A DNA stretch of 64,000 bases from Dichetophora obliterata (GCA_963920525.1 OY986439.1:39808819-39872818), one strand, 5' to 3'. Counted from the stretch's first letter, positions 1-14,381 are shown. Program-made: numbers and translations. Notes: a model not told the origin generated them from the letters alone.

Positions 1-351
1 CTAAACAGAATTTTCAATTATTGGAACCGTTACAAAATAGTTTTAGAAGCGCAGAAAAGTATAGAAAAAAAAAATTAAAATCGGCGAATCCATTTCAGAG
101 ATATGCGTAGTCAAACACTTTATAAACAAGTTGTTCGAAACAAGTTGTTCAAGAAAATCGTTTCATTTTGGATTAAATGTCAAAACAGACGAAACGAGTG
201 CAGACATTCGGCAAGTTGCAATCGTCTCGTTTCTATTTTGGTCGACCCTTTACATATAATTTTATGCAATATTAAAATGAACAAGAAGAACAAATTCATC
301 ACCAAGTAGCTATATGGGCATTTCTGCCAAAAGGTCTACCGTGACTGAAAA
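1..351. other. AT-rich sequence, nothing recognised
   Basis: No convincing coding region, RNA gene or terminal repeat seen. Short open frames here lack any recognisable motif. Confidence 0.5.
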
Positions 352-665
352 ATGAAATGTTACTTGAAACTCTTTTAAACTTCCATAATAGAGAAAGAAA
401 TGTTTAAATTAATATTGTGAGAGTAATGAGAGCTGATCTCAATTTTAATTTTTAAAAAATGCATAAAACATGATGAATGGCAACAAAAGTTGAAAAATGC
501 TGACAAAAGTTGTAAAAATTTAACGAAAGTTTAAATTTTATAAGTTTAAGAAATACTCGTATAGTAAAAAGTTTAATCAAATTTTTCAGTTTTCGATTGT
601 AATGGTCCTGTATATTACACTTTATATCTTTTTCTGGTTTAATTAAATAAATGAAAATATAAAAT
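352..665 (+). repeat. Dispersed repeat R2, copy 1
   Basis: By eye this stretch aligns almost end to end with 37449-37755 in the same orientation, at roughly 75-80% identity. Shared blocks include ttaatattgtgagagta, cagttttcgattg and attaaataaatgaaa. It is probably a fragment of an unidentified interspersed element. No terminal inverted repeats, target duplication or coding capacity were seen. Confidence 0.7.
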
Positions 666-2922
<2,257 letters not shown>

Positions 2923-3402
2923 CGGGCGCATACAACTTGCAATTTTACTTGGTCATAGGTCATATATGGTTAGAAGGATAAATGAAAATTAGTAAAATAT
3001 CTAATTTAGGGAAGGTTAACATATTGAAATAATCAAAAAAACTATTTGACAGTTCAGTTGTTCTGGACACGAAAAGTTACGTATTGGTTCTTGTGTATGC
3101 GCATGCATACAATTTTACTTGCAAAGCATTTCTTTGTGTGTGCGTGATTAAAATTTTTAAATATTTGATTTTTTTTTATAAAATTTGCATTAAAATTATA
3201 AAAGTTACAAATAACGTAAAACATAACAAAAGGTAAAAATAGTTAACAACTATTACTTTTAGTTATGTTACTATAATTAAAACTTTAAAACATAACATAC
3301 AACTTTTATTAATTTTAAAGAAACATTAGATTTTTTAAATCTGTAAACATTATAAATACAACAACTTTGAAATACATTTTGCAGGCACTTTAAGTTTTTT
3401 AA

Positions 3403-3933
3403 CCCAATAATGACAACATATGGTATGTTATACGCGATGAAAGCATTTTTCAATAATTCGCAGCCACTCTAAAGCTTTTGTTTCCAACAGTGTGAGATAG
3501 CCAAAAACATGTTTTTTTCATAAAAATTCTAAAATTTATATTTTAAGACTTTTTATTAATTTATTCCAGCCAGTTTTAAGTGCCGTATTTCAAAGGATAG
3601 TGAAAAATTCCACTCAGGTAAGTTATTTTTTTTCTTTATAAACATCAAAAAGAAAGAAAATATAATTTAAGAAAATGCATAAGGTTAGAGTTGAACCACT
3701 GCGCTACGAAATGAACATTTCCAATTTATTCTGATTTTGAAGATTTTATTCTTTATTTCTTAACTTACAGTCTCCTTAAACGTTTATGATCTTATACGTT
3801 TACACACTGCGCCACACCCAAATCCTTTGAATTTTTTCTTAACTTCAGAGTTTTCTGTCTAACAGTAATACAAATTAATCCCGAAAATTTGTAAAAATAA
3901 ACTCAAAGAGTTCTGGTGGTGAGCATTAATGGG
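3403..3933. mobile_element. TTAA-flanked piggyBac-like MITE
   Basis: The element is flanked by TTAA at 3399-3402 and 3934-3937. The left end reads CCCAATAATGACAAC and the right end, reverse-complemented, CCCATTAATGCTCACC. TTAA target sites with CCC-starting ends are the piggyBac hallmark. There is no transposase. The interior contains tRNA A-box-like motifs on the minus strand (see findings). The same element is present in unit 2. Confidence 0.55.
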
Positions 3934-4099
3934 TTAAGCTGTATACACCCGCCTTAAATGAGGCTGCCACTGGCTCACTTCGAAATTAGATTCCTTAAAA
4001 CATCGCAAGCAAGTGTATTGCTTAGCAAACAAGCAAGCAAGTGTATTGCTTAGCAAAACAAGTCTAGTTAACCTAACGGACTTGGACAACAAAAGCAAC

Positions 4100-5258
4100 A
4101 TGAACTCTGACGATGAAAGTGAAGACAGTGACCACAATTGGCAGCATTCTAGTATACTGAAAAAGCGCAGGCTATTTGATTCTCCCGATGTGCAGCAGAA
4201 AAAACGTAAAGCGATCGACAGCATTGCAACAACTTCAATTAACAATAAATTTTCGTTGCTTGAAACAGCAAACAATACAAGCGAAGATAATGATCTGGAT
4301 ACTTCGATTCCAAAGCCGCCGCCTATTTTTATACCCGATGTTATTAACATAAGTGGAATGGTTACAAAATTAAGTAGTGTTATTTGTAACAATGAGTTTA
4401 ATTTTAAGTCATTAAGAAATAATCAAGTTAGGCTAATGATAAAAACAACTAACTCATACAGAAAGGTTGTAAAATATCTTGAAGCTAATAAGATTGCTTT
4501 TCTTACATACCAATTAAAACAAGAGCGCGCGTATAGAGTTGTTTTGAAAGGGTTATATTTTTCTATACCAATCGAAAACATCAAAGCGGAGTTTGTGTCA
4601 GCAGGGCACCATATTCAAAATATAGTTAATATAAAAAGTCGTGTTACTTAACAACCATTACCAATATTTTTTATTGATCTCGAGCCTAATGAAAGTAACA
4701 AAACTGTGTATGAATTAAAATATGTTGGTAATGATATGATGACTGTCGAACCCCCAAATAAAATCAATGATATTGTGCAATGTTTTGGTTGTCAAGAATT
4801 TGGTCATACGAAATCGTATTGCCTGCAACCTCACCGATGTGTAAAATTTGGCGAAGATCATCCAACAGCCGAATGCCCAAACGAAAAAATTCTCCTGCTC
4901 GACGCGCGCATTGTTTACAAAATCACACTGCAAACTATAAGACTGTCAGGTATACAAGCAGCTAATTCATAAAAAATCTGTTTTTAACAAGCAACCACAA
5001 CAACAAAAACAAACGCCAGCTAATTACACAATGAATCGTAATGACTATCCACGATTAAATCCAAATAATAATGTTAGCCCAAATGGAAATCCATTTCTTA
5101 CTAGTACGTTATACTCAGATGTTCTTAAAAGAAATACGCCAAATGGAAGTGAAAACAGTTTAATGAAAAATTTAGCGGTAATGTTAAACAAGCAAATTGA
5201 ATTGACTAATACCCTATTAAATATGATGTCAATACTCATCAACAAATTATGCAATTAA
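4100..5258 (+). pseudogene. Jockey-type LINE ORF1 (gag-like nucleic-acid-binding protein), unit 1, broken
   Basis: In jockey-clade LINEs, ORF1 encodes an RNA-binding chaperone that packages element RNA. I start it at the ATG giving MNSDDESEDSD; the frame is open upstream but lacks an earlier ATG. An acidic and then basic N-terminus is followed by a central domain and CCHC zinc knuckles around 4774-4890 (C-x2-C-x4-H-x4-C, then C-x2-C-x3-H-x4-C). In this copy the second knuckle is damaged: Cys in CVKCGEDH has become Phe. An in-frame TAA at 4649-4651 lies between the central domain and the knuckles, and the frame shifts after about 4890. The C-terminal part resumes as QQQKQTPANYTMNRNDYP. Its stop overlaps the ORF2 ATG by about 10 bp, the usual jockey arrangement. 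Assignment to the jockey clade is by eye. Confidence 0.85.
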
Positions 5259-5522
5259 ACTTAATAATTGCAATATGGAATGCCAATGGACTTTCGAGTA
5301 AGCTAAATGAAGTAGAAATTTTTCTCCACTCCAAACATATAGATATTTTATTAGTATCTGAAACTCACTTTACTAATCAATCATATTTTAAAATAAAAGG
5401 CTATGACTTAATCGTTGCAAACCATCCTGATGAAAGAGCTCACGCTGGTTCAGCAATATTAATAAAATCCAACATTATTTATGAAACCCAACAAGAATTT
5501 AGACAACCTCATTTGCAAGCAG

Positions 5523-5909
5523 GTTGTCGGCCTTTGTAGTCTAGTGGAGAGTGCGCTAGACTCTCAACCCAGAGGTCCCTGGTTCGAATCCGGGCTCGGG
5601 CATGGTTCTTTTCACTTTCTTTGTTCTTTCCTACATATAAGAATTATGGAAAACTGAAAATCCACAGCTAAAATTGTGGAGAATGTGGAATTAAAGGAAT
5701 GGAAACAACTAAGGGCTGGAAATGCTTGCCGAGGTTAAGGCATAACACTAGCCTCGGTTAAAAGCAATTCAAATTGTCTTGCACGGTTGTTTCGCCTAAT
5801 CAATAATTCACGTATTGTTCCAATAAATTCCTCTAAATAAATCTATCCCTTTCCTTTCAGGTCAAAGACCAAACCTTGTTTGTATAAGGCGCATGCCTTG
5901 GTTCTTTGA

Positions 5910-5940
<31 letters not shown>

Positions 5941-5942
5941 GG
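5523..5942 (+). mobile_element. tRNA-derived SINE inserted in LINE ORF2
   Basis: This 420-bp block is absent from the matching site in unit 2. Its first 80 bases resemble a tRNA, with an intact A box, an intact B box and a T-arm-like CCCTGGTTCGAATCCGGG. A tRNA-unrelated body follows, ending in 24 A residues (5917-5940). A 4-bp AGGT on both sides could be a short target duplication; the empty site in unit 2 reads AGCT. The structure is that of a SINE copied by LINE machinery in trans. The intact promoter and clean A tail suggest a young insertion. Confidence 0.88.
5537..5591 (+). promoter_or_regulatory. Internal RNA polymerase III promoter of the SINE (A and B boxes)
   Basis: The A box tagtctagtgg at 5537-5547 and the B box ggttcgaatcc at 5581-5591 both match the type-2 pol III consensus (TRGYNNARNNG and GGTTCGANNCC), with about 33 nt between them as in a tRNA gene. 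Confidence 0.85.
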
Positions 5943-8335
5943 TGGCGTCAAAATTAAGACAGATAATAACATAATATCAATATTTTCGATTTATCTTCCT
6001 CCGAGGCATAGTGTTTCATGTCAAGATTATGAAAACTTTTTCCGAAAACTAGGACCCCGTTTTATAGTGGAAGGCGACTTTAGTGCTAAGCATCCGTGGT
6101 GGGGTTCAAGACTAACCAATCCTTAAGGAAGATAACTTTATGAATGTATCTCTAAATATAACTACCATGCATTTTCTACTGGACAACCTACATATTGGCC
6201 TAGTGATCCAAATAACATACCAGACTTATTAGATTTTGTGGTATATAAAGGTATATCAAACCATTTGTTGGATATAATAGGTAATAATGACCTGAGCTCT
6301 GACCACACGCCAATCATATTGAATTATAGTACTATATTAAGCAACCCCTCTAAAAAAGTGAAGCTGCTCACATCAAAAACTGATCTGTACTCGTTTAGAT
6401 ATTGGATGGATAAAAATCTCGCCTTAAATATACCTAATAAGAGTGGAGATAACCTAGATGATGCGGTTGAAACATTTACCAACTTAATTCATGAAGCTGC
6501 TTCTCTGTCAACTCCAATTACCTATCCTAAGCCCGATAATGGCAATAAGGTTTATTTATCAATGGAAATAAGAGAGCTTTTAAGGGAAAAAAGAAGACTA
6601 CGAAGAGTTTGGCATCTAAGCAGAAATCCACTTGATAAAAGTATGCTTAATCAAGCCACTCAAATATTAAAAATACGCTTGGCTGAATTTAAAAATTAAG
6701 CAATGGGAAATTATTTGCAAAAATTGAGTGTCAATCAACGGAATAATGAACAAAGCCTATGGAAAGCTACAAAATACCTGAAAAGGCCTGTGAAGAGAAA
6801 TATTCCAATTAAAGATTTTAATGATCACTGCTGTAGGACAGATTTAAGTAAAGCTACTGCATTTGCTGAGCACCTGGAACAGACTTTTAAACCTCTCAAT
6901 CTAAATGATAATGATTCTCAAATTCACCAGTTCCTAGATTCAGCATGTCAAATGGATTTGCCCATTAAGCACATTACACCAAATGAAGTTTATGCCGAAA
7001 TAGCAATGCTAAACAACACTAAATCTCCTGGATATGACAAAATCGATGCGAAAGTAGCAAAATATTTACAAAAAAAGACCATTATTTTTTTGACTCTCAT
7101 CTTCAAATCCATTCTTCGACTCAGTCACTTCCCATCTCAATGGAAATGCGCGGAAATAGTAATGATACCTAAGCCCAACAAGCCTGAAAAGAACGTCGCT
7201 TCGTATAGACCAATAAGTTTACTAGTAATATTCTCGAAAATATTCGAAAGAATATTTTATCGAAGAGTTCTCCCAATACTAGAAAAAAACGTATAATCCC
7301 TGATTATCAATTTGGTTTTCGCCATAAGCATGGTACTCCAGAGCAATGCCATCGTATCATTATTATAATAAACGATGCCTTAGAGCGCAAACACTATTGC
7401 TTAGCCGTGTTCTTGGATATACAGCAGGCATTTGACAGAGTTTGGCACAGTGGCTTACTTTTTAAGCTAAAAAAAAATTCTACCAACTCCGTATTATCTT
7501 GTGCTAAAATCATTTTTACATCAACGATGCTTTTATGTTAAAGTTAATAGCGAGCAATCAAATATATGCCAAATAATCGCAGGTGTGCCACAAGGAAGTG
7601 TTTTAGGCCAATTACTACAATATATACCATATTTACAGCGGATATGCCTATCTTAAATACGGTCACTATTGCTACATATGTAGACGATACGGCTATAATA
7701 GCTTCAAGTGAATCTTCTTCTGATGCATCCAACGCAGTACAGCAAGAGCTCAATGTCTTGCAACAATGGCTTAAAATGTGGAACATTAAAGTAAATTGCC
7801 AAAAGTCTACTCATGTCACATCTACGTTAAGGCGTGGTGATTGTCCAACACTCCACTTAAATGGTTGTCCAATTCCTACAAGCTGTAAGGCTAAATATCT
7901 GGGAATGCACCTATATAGAAGATTGACCTGGAAAGATCACATCAAAGCTAAGATAAGTACATTTATTTTCCGCATGTTCACCGAATATCTTTTATTTAGT
8001 ATTTGTATTTATATTTATTTATTTCACTTAAATTAGTACAGTAAGATCTATGAAGGTCTTTTAGCGTACAACAATTTAAAAACATTATAATCAACAAAAA
8101 AACATACAATAACGCTTAGAGCTTATAATAAAAATTTAACAATTTAAAAATTAAAATTTTAGCTTAAAATAAAATTTGAAATTTGAAAACATAATAATCA
8201 ACAAAACACATACAATAGAGCTTAAGGCTTACAACTTAAATTTAACAAAGCAAACTAGAAAGAAAGATTTTATCATAGCTAGGCAAAGCAGGAGGAAAGG
8301 GAGTAAATAAAGCAGTATAAAAGAGAGGGGGAAAA

Positions 8336-8426
8336 TTAGGGGTTAGAGAAGTAGTCAATAATTGATAGCTTAAATTTGTTCACGCTGACAATACTTTTGA
8401 TGTTTGAAGGAAGCGAGTTCCAAAGC
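8336..8426 (-). pseudogene. C-terminal end of a CR1/L2-like LINE reverse transcriptase, unit 1
   Basis: On the minus strand this reads LWNSLPSNIKSIVSV, continues with NKFKLSIIDYF and ends in TAA. The pattern WNSLPxxIxxxxSxxxFKxxL is typical of the extreme C-terminus of reverse transcriptases of the CR1/L2/Rex type. The AT-rich sequence at 8035-8335 would be its 3' untranslated tail. Only this fragment survives, in opposite orientation to the jockey-type LINE it abuts. Confidence 0.6.
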
Positions 8427-8709
8427 TTTTTTCAAAAATCAGAAATTTGAATTGAAAAATTAAGTGGCAATTAACCATTTGGAATTTTAAAATTCTGATT
8501 TCAGATTCGAAATCAGCGACCCCCTAACACTGTTAAATTATGTTCAAAGCTATTAATAATAAATATTATTAGGTGGCAACCCTATTATAAAAAAATAATT
8601 CATTTTGAAATTCTGACAACGGATGCGGATTTAGCGACCTATTTTTACCTGGTGTTCGCGCCGGCACCAAATTCCTTATCTATACAAACCATCTATTGCC
8701 AGTGAACAA

Positions 8710-8992
8710 GCGAGTATCATCCGTTGCCTTCACCACTTCATGAACAATTAATGAATAAATGAAGAGTCAACGAACGACAAGTGAAGAATTGAAGAAGAGA
8801 TGAATAGCAACAGTTTCTTCGCAGCAGTAAAAATATTATTGTACACAATCTGGTTTCAGTTCATGAACAAATAAAATTTGCTCAGCTCTTCACGAAAATG
8901 AGCTGCTTGCTCATTTTGATCTTACTTTATATTCTAAAATGAATGAAGAGAAGTAGAAATGAGCAGTTCATGAATGGAGAAATGTGAACCCT
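8710..8992 (+). repeat. Dispersed repeat R1, copy 1
   Basis: About 280 bp shared with 14382-14665 (nearly identical, part of the tandem duplication) and with 54625-54920 (diverged, about 80%). Shared blocks include gaagagatgaatagcaacag and gctcagctcttcacgaaaat. The motif ttcatgaac recurs near both ends, suggesting a foldback-like interior. No coding capacity. Confidence 0.8.
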
Positions 8993-9502
8993 GGCTTTTT
9001 TATATTTTCTCAATAAGTTCCGGGCGCATACAACTTGCAATTTTACTTGGTCATAGGTCATATATGGTTAGAAGGATAACAATGAAAATTAGTAAAATAT
9101 CTAATTTAGGGAAGGTTAACATATTGAAATAATCAAAAAAACTATTTGACAGTTCAGTTGTTCTGGACACGAAAAGTTACGTATTGGTTCTTGTGTATGC
9201 GCATGCATACAATTTTACTTGCAAAGCATTTCTTTGTGTGTGCGTGATTAAATTTTTTAAATATTTGATTTTTTTTTATAAAATTTGCATTAAAATTATA
9301 AAAGTTACAAATAACGTAAAACATAACAAAAGGTAAAAATAGTTAACAACTATTACTTTTAGTTATGTTACTATAATTAAAACTTTAAAACATAACATAC
9401 AACTTTTATTAATTTTAAAGAAACATTAGATTTTTTAAATCTGTAAACATTATAAATACAACAACTTTGAAATACATTTTGCAGGCACTTTAAGTTTTTT
9501 AA

Positions 9503-10033
9503 CCCAATAATGACAACATATGGTATGTTATACGCGATGAAAGCATTTTTCAATAATTCGCAGCCACTCTAAAGCTTTTGTTTCCAACAGTGTGAGATAG
9601 CCAAAAACATGTTTTTTTCATAAAAATTCTAAAATTTATATTTTAAGACTTTTTATTAATTTATTCCAGCCAGTTTTAAGTGCCGTATTTCAAAGGATAG
9701 TGAAAAATTCCACTCAGGTAAGTTATTTTTTTTCTTTATAAACATCAAAAAGAAAGAAAATATAATTTAAGAAAATGCATAAGGTTAGAGTTGAACCACT
9801 GCGCTACGAAATGAACATTTCCAATTTATTCTGATTTTGAAGATTTTATTCTTTATTTCTTAACTTACAGTCTCCTTAAACGTTTATGATCTTATACGTT
9901 TACACACTGCGCCACACCCAAATCCTTTGAATTTTTTCTTAACTTCAGAGTTTTCTGTCTAACAGTAATACAAATTAATCCCGAAAATTTGTAAAAATAA
10001 ACTCAAAGAGTTCTGGTGGTGAGCATTAATGGG
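9503..10033. mobile_element. TTAA-flanked piggyBac-like MITE (unit 2 copy)
   Basis: Duplicate of the element at 3403-3933, with the same TTAA flanks and CCC-starting ends, carried along by the tandem duplication. Confidence 0.55.
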
Positions 10034-10199
10034 TTAAGCTGTATACACCCGCCTTAAATGAGGCTGCCACTGGCTCACTTCGAAATTAGATTCCTTAAAA
10101 CATCGCAAGCAAGTGTATTGCTTAGCAAACAAGCAAGCAAGTGTATTGCTTAGCAAAACAAGTCTAGTTAACCTAACGGACTTGGACAACAAAAGCAAC

Positions 10200-11358
10200 A
10201 TGAACTCTGACGATGAAAGTGAAGACAGTGACCACAATTGGCAGCATTCTAGTATACTGAAAAAGCGCAGGCTATTTGATTCTCCCGATGTGCAGCAGAA
10301 AAAACGTAAAGCGATCGACAGCATTGCAACAACTTCAATTAACAATAAATTTTCGTTGCTTGAAACAGCAAACAATACAAGCGAAGATAATGATCTGGAT
10401 ACTTCGATTCCAAAGCCGCCGCCTATTTTTATACCCGATGTTATTAACATAAGTGGAATGGTTACAAAATTAAGTAGTGTTATTTGTAACAATGAGTTTA
10501 ATTTTAAGTCATTAAGAAATAATCAAGTTAGGCTAATGATAAAAACAACTAACTCATACAGAAAGGTTGTAAAATATCTTGAAGCTAATAAGATTGCTTT
10601 TCTTACATACCAATTAAAACAAGAGCGCGCGTATAGAGTTGTTTTGAAAGGGTTATATTTTTCTATACCAATCGAAAACATCAAAGCGGAGTTTGTGTCA
10701 GCAGGGCACCATATTCAAAATATAGTTAATATAAAAAGTCGTGTTACTTAACAACCATTACCAATATTTTTTATTGATCTCGAGCCTAATGAAAGTAACA
10801 AAACTGTGTATGAATTAAAATATGTTGGTAATGCTATGATGACTGTCGAGCCCCCAAATAAAATCAATGATATTGTGCAATGTTTTCGTTGTCAAGAATT
10901 TGGTCATACGAAATCGTATTGCCTGCAACCTCACCGATGTGTAAAATGTGGCGAAGATCATCCAACAGCCGAATGCCCAAACGAAAAAATTCTCCTGCTC
11001 GACGCGCGCATTGTTTACAAAATCACACTGCAAACTATAAGACTGTCAGGTATACAAGCAGCTAATTCATAAAAAATCTGTTTTTAACAAGCAACCACAA
11101 CAACAAAAACAAACGCCAGCTAATTACACAATGAATCGTAATGACTATCCACGATTAAATCCAAATAATAATGTTAGCCCAAATGGAAATCCATTTCTTA
11201 CTAGTACGTTATACTCAGATGTTCTTAAAAGAAATACGCCAAATGGAAGTGAAAACAGTTTAATGAAAAATTTAGCGGTAATGTTAAACAAGCAAATTGA
11301 ATTGACTAATACCCTATTAAATATGATGTCAATACTCATCAACAAATTATGCAATTAA
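10200..11358 (+). pseudogene. Jockey-type LINE ORF1 (gag-like), unit 2, broken
   Basis: Same organisation as the unit 1 copy: ATG at MNSDDESEDSD, central domain, in-frame TAA at 10749-10751, then two intact CCHC knuckles (QCFRCQEFGHTKSYC and CVKCGEDHPTAEC) at about 10876-10980. A frameshift follows before the third-knuckle region (AHCLQNHTANYK). The C-terminus ends at the TAA that overlaps ORF2. The stop and frameshift are shared with unit 1, while the second-knuckle Cys is preserved only here. Confidence 0.85.
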
Positions 11359-13631
11359 ACTTAATAATTGCAATATGGAATGCCAATGGACTTTCGAGTA
11401 AGCTAAATGAAGTAGAAATTTTTCTCCACTCCAAACATATAGATATTTTATTAGTATCTGAAACTCACTTTACTAATCAATCATATTTTAAAATAAAAGG
11501 CTATGACTTAATCGTTGCAAACCATCCTGATGAAAGAGCTCACGCTGGTTCAGCAATATTAATAAAATCCAACATTATTTATGAAACCCAACAAGAATTT
11601 AGACAACCTCATTTGCAAGCAGCTGGCGTCAAAATTAAGACAGATAATAACATAATATCAATATTTTCGATTTATCTTCCTCCGAGGCATAGTGTTTCAT
11701 GTCAAGATTATGAAAACTTTTTCCGAAAACTAGGACCCCGTTTTATAGTGGAAGGCGACTTTAATGCTAAGCATCCGTGGTGGGGTTCAAGACTAACCAA
11801 TCCTTAAGGAAGATAACTTTATGAATGTATCTCTAAATATAACTACCATGCATTTTCTACTGGACAACCTACATATTGGCCTAGTGATCCAAATAAGATA
11901 CCAGACTTATTAGATTTTGTGGTATATAAAGGTATATCAAACCATTTGTTGGATATAATAGGTAATAATGACCTGAGCTCTGACCACACGCCAATCATAT
12001 TGAATTATAGTACTATATTAAGCAACCCCTCTAAAAAAGTGAAGCTGCTCACATCAAAAACTGATCTGTACTCGTTTAGATATTGGATGGATAAAAATCT
12101 CGCCTTAAATATACCTAATAAGAGTGGAGATAACCTAGATGATGCGGTTGAAACATTTACCAACTTAATTCATGAAGCTGCTTCTCTGTCAACTCCAATT
12201 ACCTATCCTAAGCCCGATAATGGCAATAAGGTTTATTTATCAATGGAAATAAGAGAGCTTTTAAGGGAAAAAAGAAGACTACGAAGAGTTTGGCATCTAA
12301 GCAGAAATCCACTTGATAAAAGTATGCTTAATCAAGCCACTCAAATATTAAAAATACGCTTGGCTGAATTTAAAAATTAAGCAATGGGAAATTATTTGCA
12401 AAAATTGAGTGTCAATCAACGGAATAATGAACAAAGCCTATGGAAAGCTACAAAATACCTGAAAAGGCCTGTGAAGAGAAATATTCCAATTAAAGATTTT
12501 AATGATCACTGCTGTAGGACAGATTTAAGTAAAGCTACTGCATTTGCTGAGCACCTGGAACAGACTTTTAAACCTCTCAATCTAAATGATAATGATTCTC
12601 AAATTCACCAGTTCCTAGATTCAGCATGTCAAATGGATTTGCCCATTAAGCACATTACACCAAATGAAGTTTATGCCGAAATAGCAATGCTAAACAACAC
12701 TAAATCTCCTGGATATGACAAAATCGATGCGAAAGTAGCAAAATATTTACAAAAAAAGACCATTATTTTTTTGACTCTCATCTTCAAATCCATTCTTCGA
12801 CTCAGTCACTTCCCATCTCAATGGAAATGCGCGGAAATAGTAATGATACCTAAGCCCAACAAGCCTGAAAAGAACGTCGCTTCGTATAGACCAATAAGTT
12901 TACTAGTAATATTCTCGAAAATATTCGAAAGAATATTTTATCGAAGAGTTCTCCCAATACTTTAAAAAAACGTATAATCCCTGATTATCAATTTGGTTTT
13001 CGCCATAGGCATGGTACTCCAGAGCAATGCCATCGTATCATTATTATAATAAACGATGCCTTAGAGCGCAAACACTATTGCTTAGCCGTGTTCTTGGATA
13101 TACAGCAGGCATTTGACAGAGTTTGGCACAGTGGCTTACTTTTTAAGCTAAAAAAAAATTCTACCAACTCCGTATTATCTTGTGCTAAAATCATTTTTAC
13201 ATCAACGATGCTTTTATGTTAAAGTTAATAGCGAGCAATCAAATATATGCCAAATAATCGCAGGTGTGCCACAAGGAAGTGTTTTAGGCCAATTACTATA
13301 TACCATATTTACAGCGGATATGCCTATCTTAAATACGGTCACTATTGCTACATATGTAGACGATACGGCTATAATAGTTTCAACTGAATCTTCTTCTGAT
13401 GCATCCAACGCAGTACAGCAAGAGCTCAATATCTTGCAACAATGGCTTAAAATGTGGAACATTAAAGTAAATTGCCAAAAGTCTACTCATGTCACATCTA
13501 CGTTAAGGCGTGGTGATTGTCCAACACTCCACTTAAATGGTTGTCCAATTCCTACAAGCTGTAAGGCTAAATATCTGGGAATGCACCTATATAGAAGATT
13601 GACCTGGAAAGATCACATCAAAGCTAAGATA
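11349..13631 (+). pseudogene. Jockey-type LINE ORF2 (endonuclease and reverse transcriptase), unit 2, broken
   Basis: Uninterrupted version of the ORF2 in unit 1. The endonuclease is open from ATG 11349 to TAA 11805-11807 and carries WNANGLSSK, SETHF and GDFNAKHPWWG. The same frame continues past two stops to SDHTPI and to a third TAA at 12378-12380. Reverse-transcriptase fingers and palm follow: YRPISLL, then FLDIQQAFDRVWH after a frameshift near 12963, then GVPQGSVLG and YVDD after a frameshift in an A-run near 13152. The last stretch (13182-13631) is one clean frame. The C-terminus is truncated at KDHIKAK. A copy this broken cannot be autonomous. Confidence 0.9.
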
Positions 13632-14016
13632 AGTACATTTATTTTCTGCATGTTCACCGAATATCTTTTATTTAGTATTTGTATTTGTATTTATTTATTT
13701 CACTTAAATTAGTACAGTAAGATCTATGAAGGTCTTTTAGCGTACAACAATTTAAAAATATTATAATCAACAAAAAAACATATAATAACGCTTAAAGCTT
13801 ATATTGTAATAAAAATTTAACAATTTAAAAATTAAAATTTTAGCTTAAAATAAAATTTGAAATTTGAAAACATAATAATCAACAAAACACATACAATAGA
13901 GCTTAAGGCTTACAACTTAAATTTAACAAAGCAAACTAGAAAGAAAGATTTTATCATAGCTAGGCAAAGCAGGAGGAAAGGGAGTAAATAAAGCAGTATA
14001 AAAGAGAGGGGGAAAA

Positions 14017-14107
14017 TTAGGGGTTAGAGAAGTAGTCAATAATTGATAGCTTAAATTTGTTCACGCTGACAATACTTTTGATGTTTGAAGGAAGCGAGTT
14101 CCAAAGC
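14017..14107 (-). pseudogene. C-terminal end of a CR1/L2-like LINE reverse transcriptase, unit 2
   Basis: Duplicate of the antisense LWNSLPSNIK fragment at 8336-8426. Unit 2 differs just upstream by a short deletion (gcttgtcag in place of gctttttt). Confidence 0.6.
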
Positions 14108-14381
14108 TTGTCAGAAATTTGAATTGAAAAATTAAGTGGCAATTAACCATTTGGAATTTTAAAATTCTGATTTCAGATTCGAAATCAGCGACCCCCTAAC
14201 ACGGTTAAATTATGTTCAAAGCTATTAATAATAAATATTATTAGGTGGCAACCCTATTATAAAAAAATAAATCATTTTGAAATTCTGACAACGGATGCGG
14301 ATTTAGCGACCTATTTTTACCTGGTGTTCGCGCCGGCACCAAATTCCTTATCTATACAAACCATCTATTGCCAGTGAACAA

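Larger units (their letters stand above)
5249..7955 (+). pseudogene. Jockey-type LINE ORF2 (endonuclease and reverse transcriptase), unit 1, interrupted by a SINE
   Basis: ORF2 makes the endonuclease that nicks the target and the reverse transcriptase that copies element RNA there. The apurinic-type endonuclease begins at the ATG (IWNANGLSSK, SETHF) and is split by a 420-bp SINE at 5523. It resumes with EGDFSAKHPWWG (unit 2 has the usual Asn in GDFNAKHPWWG) and SDHTPI. Reverse-transcriptase motifs follow: SPGYDKI, YRPISLL, FLDIQQAFDRVWH, GVPQGSVLG and the catalytic YVDD near 7680. Defects shared with unit 2 are TAA stops at 6124 and 6133, TAA at 6697, and frameshifts near 7285 and in the A-run near 7473. 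A 5-bp insertion near 7612 is private to this copy. Homology stops at KDHIKAK, so the C-terminus is missing. No RNase H domain is visible. Confidence 0.9.
2923..9020 (+). repeat. Direct tandem duplication, unit 1 (LINE-bearing, about 6.1 kb)
   Basis: The unit starts at cgggcgcatacaacttg and runs to ctcaataagttc. There the same start sequence recurs at 9021 and the whole unit repeats head-to-tail to 14692. The copies are nearly identical, with a few substitutions, a 2-bp difference near 2980, 5-bp indels near 7612 and 8125, and a 420-bp SINE only here. Repeat boundaries do not coincide with transposon ends and show only 1-2 bp of junction homology. This looks like segmental tandem duplication rather than two transposition events. 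A collapsed or duplicated haplotype in the assembly is the main alternative. Confidence 0.93.

Noticed and set aside
3934..4392. 152-codon minus-strand open frame (and its copy at 10034-10492)
   Set aside because: It is the antisense shadow of the LINE ORF1 and has no independent motif.
5523..5600. A functional tRNA gene
   Set aside because: Pol III boxes are intact, but no clean anticodon and acceptor stems can be drawn, and the segment continues into a SINE body with poly-A.
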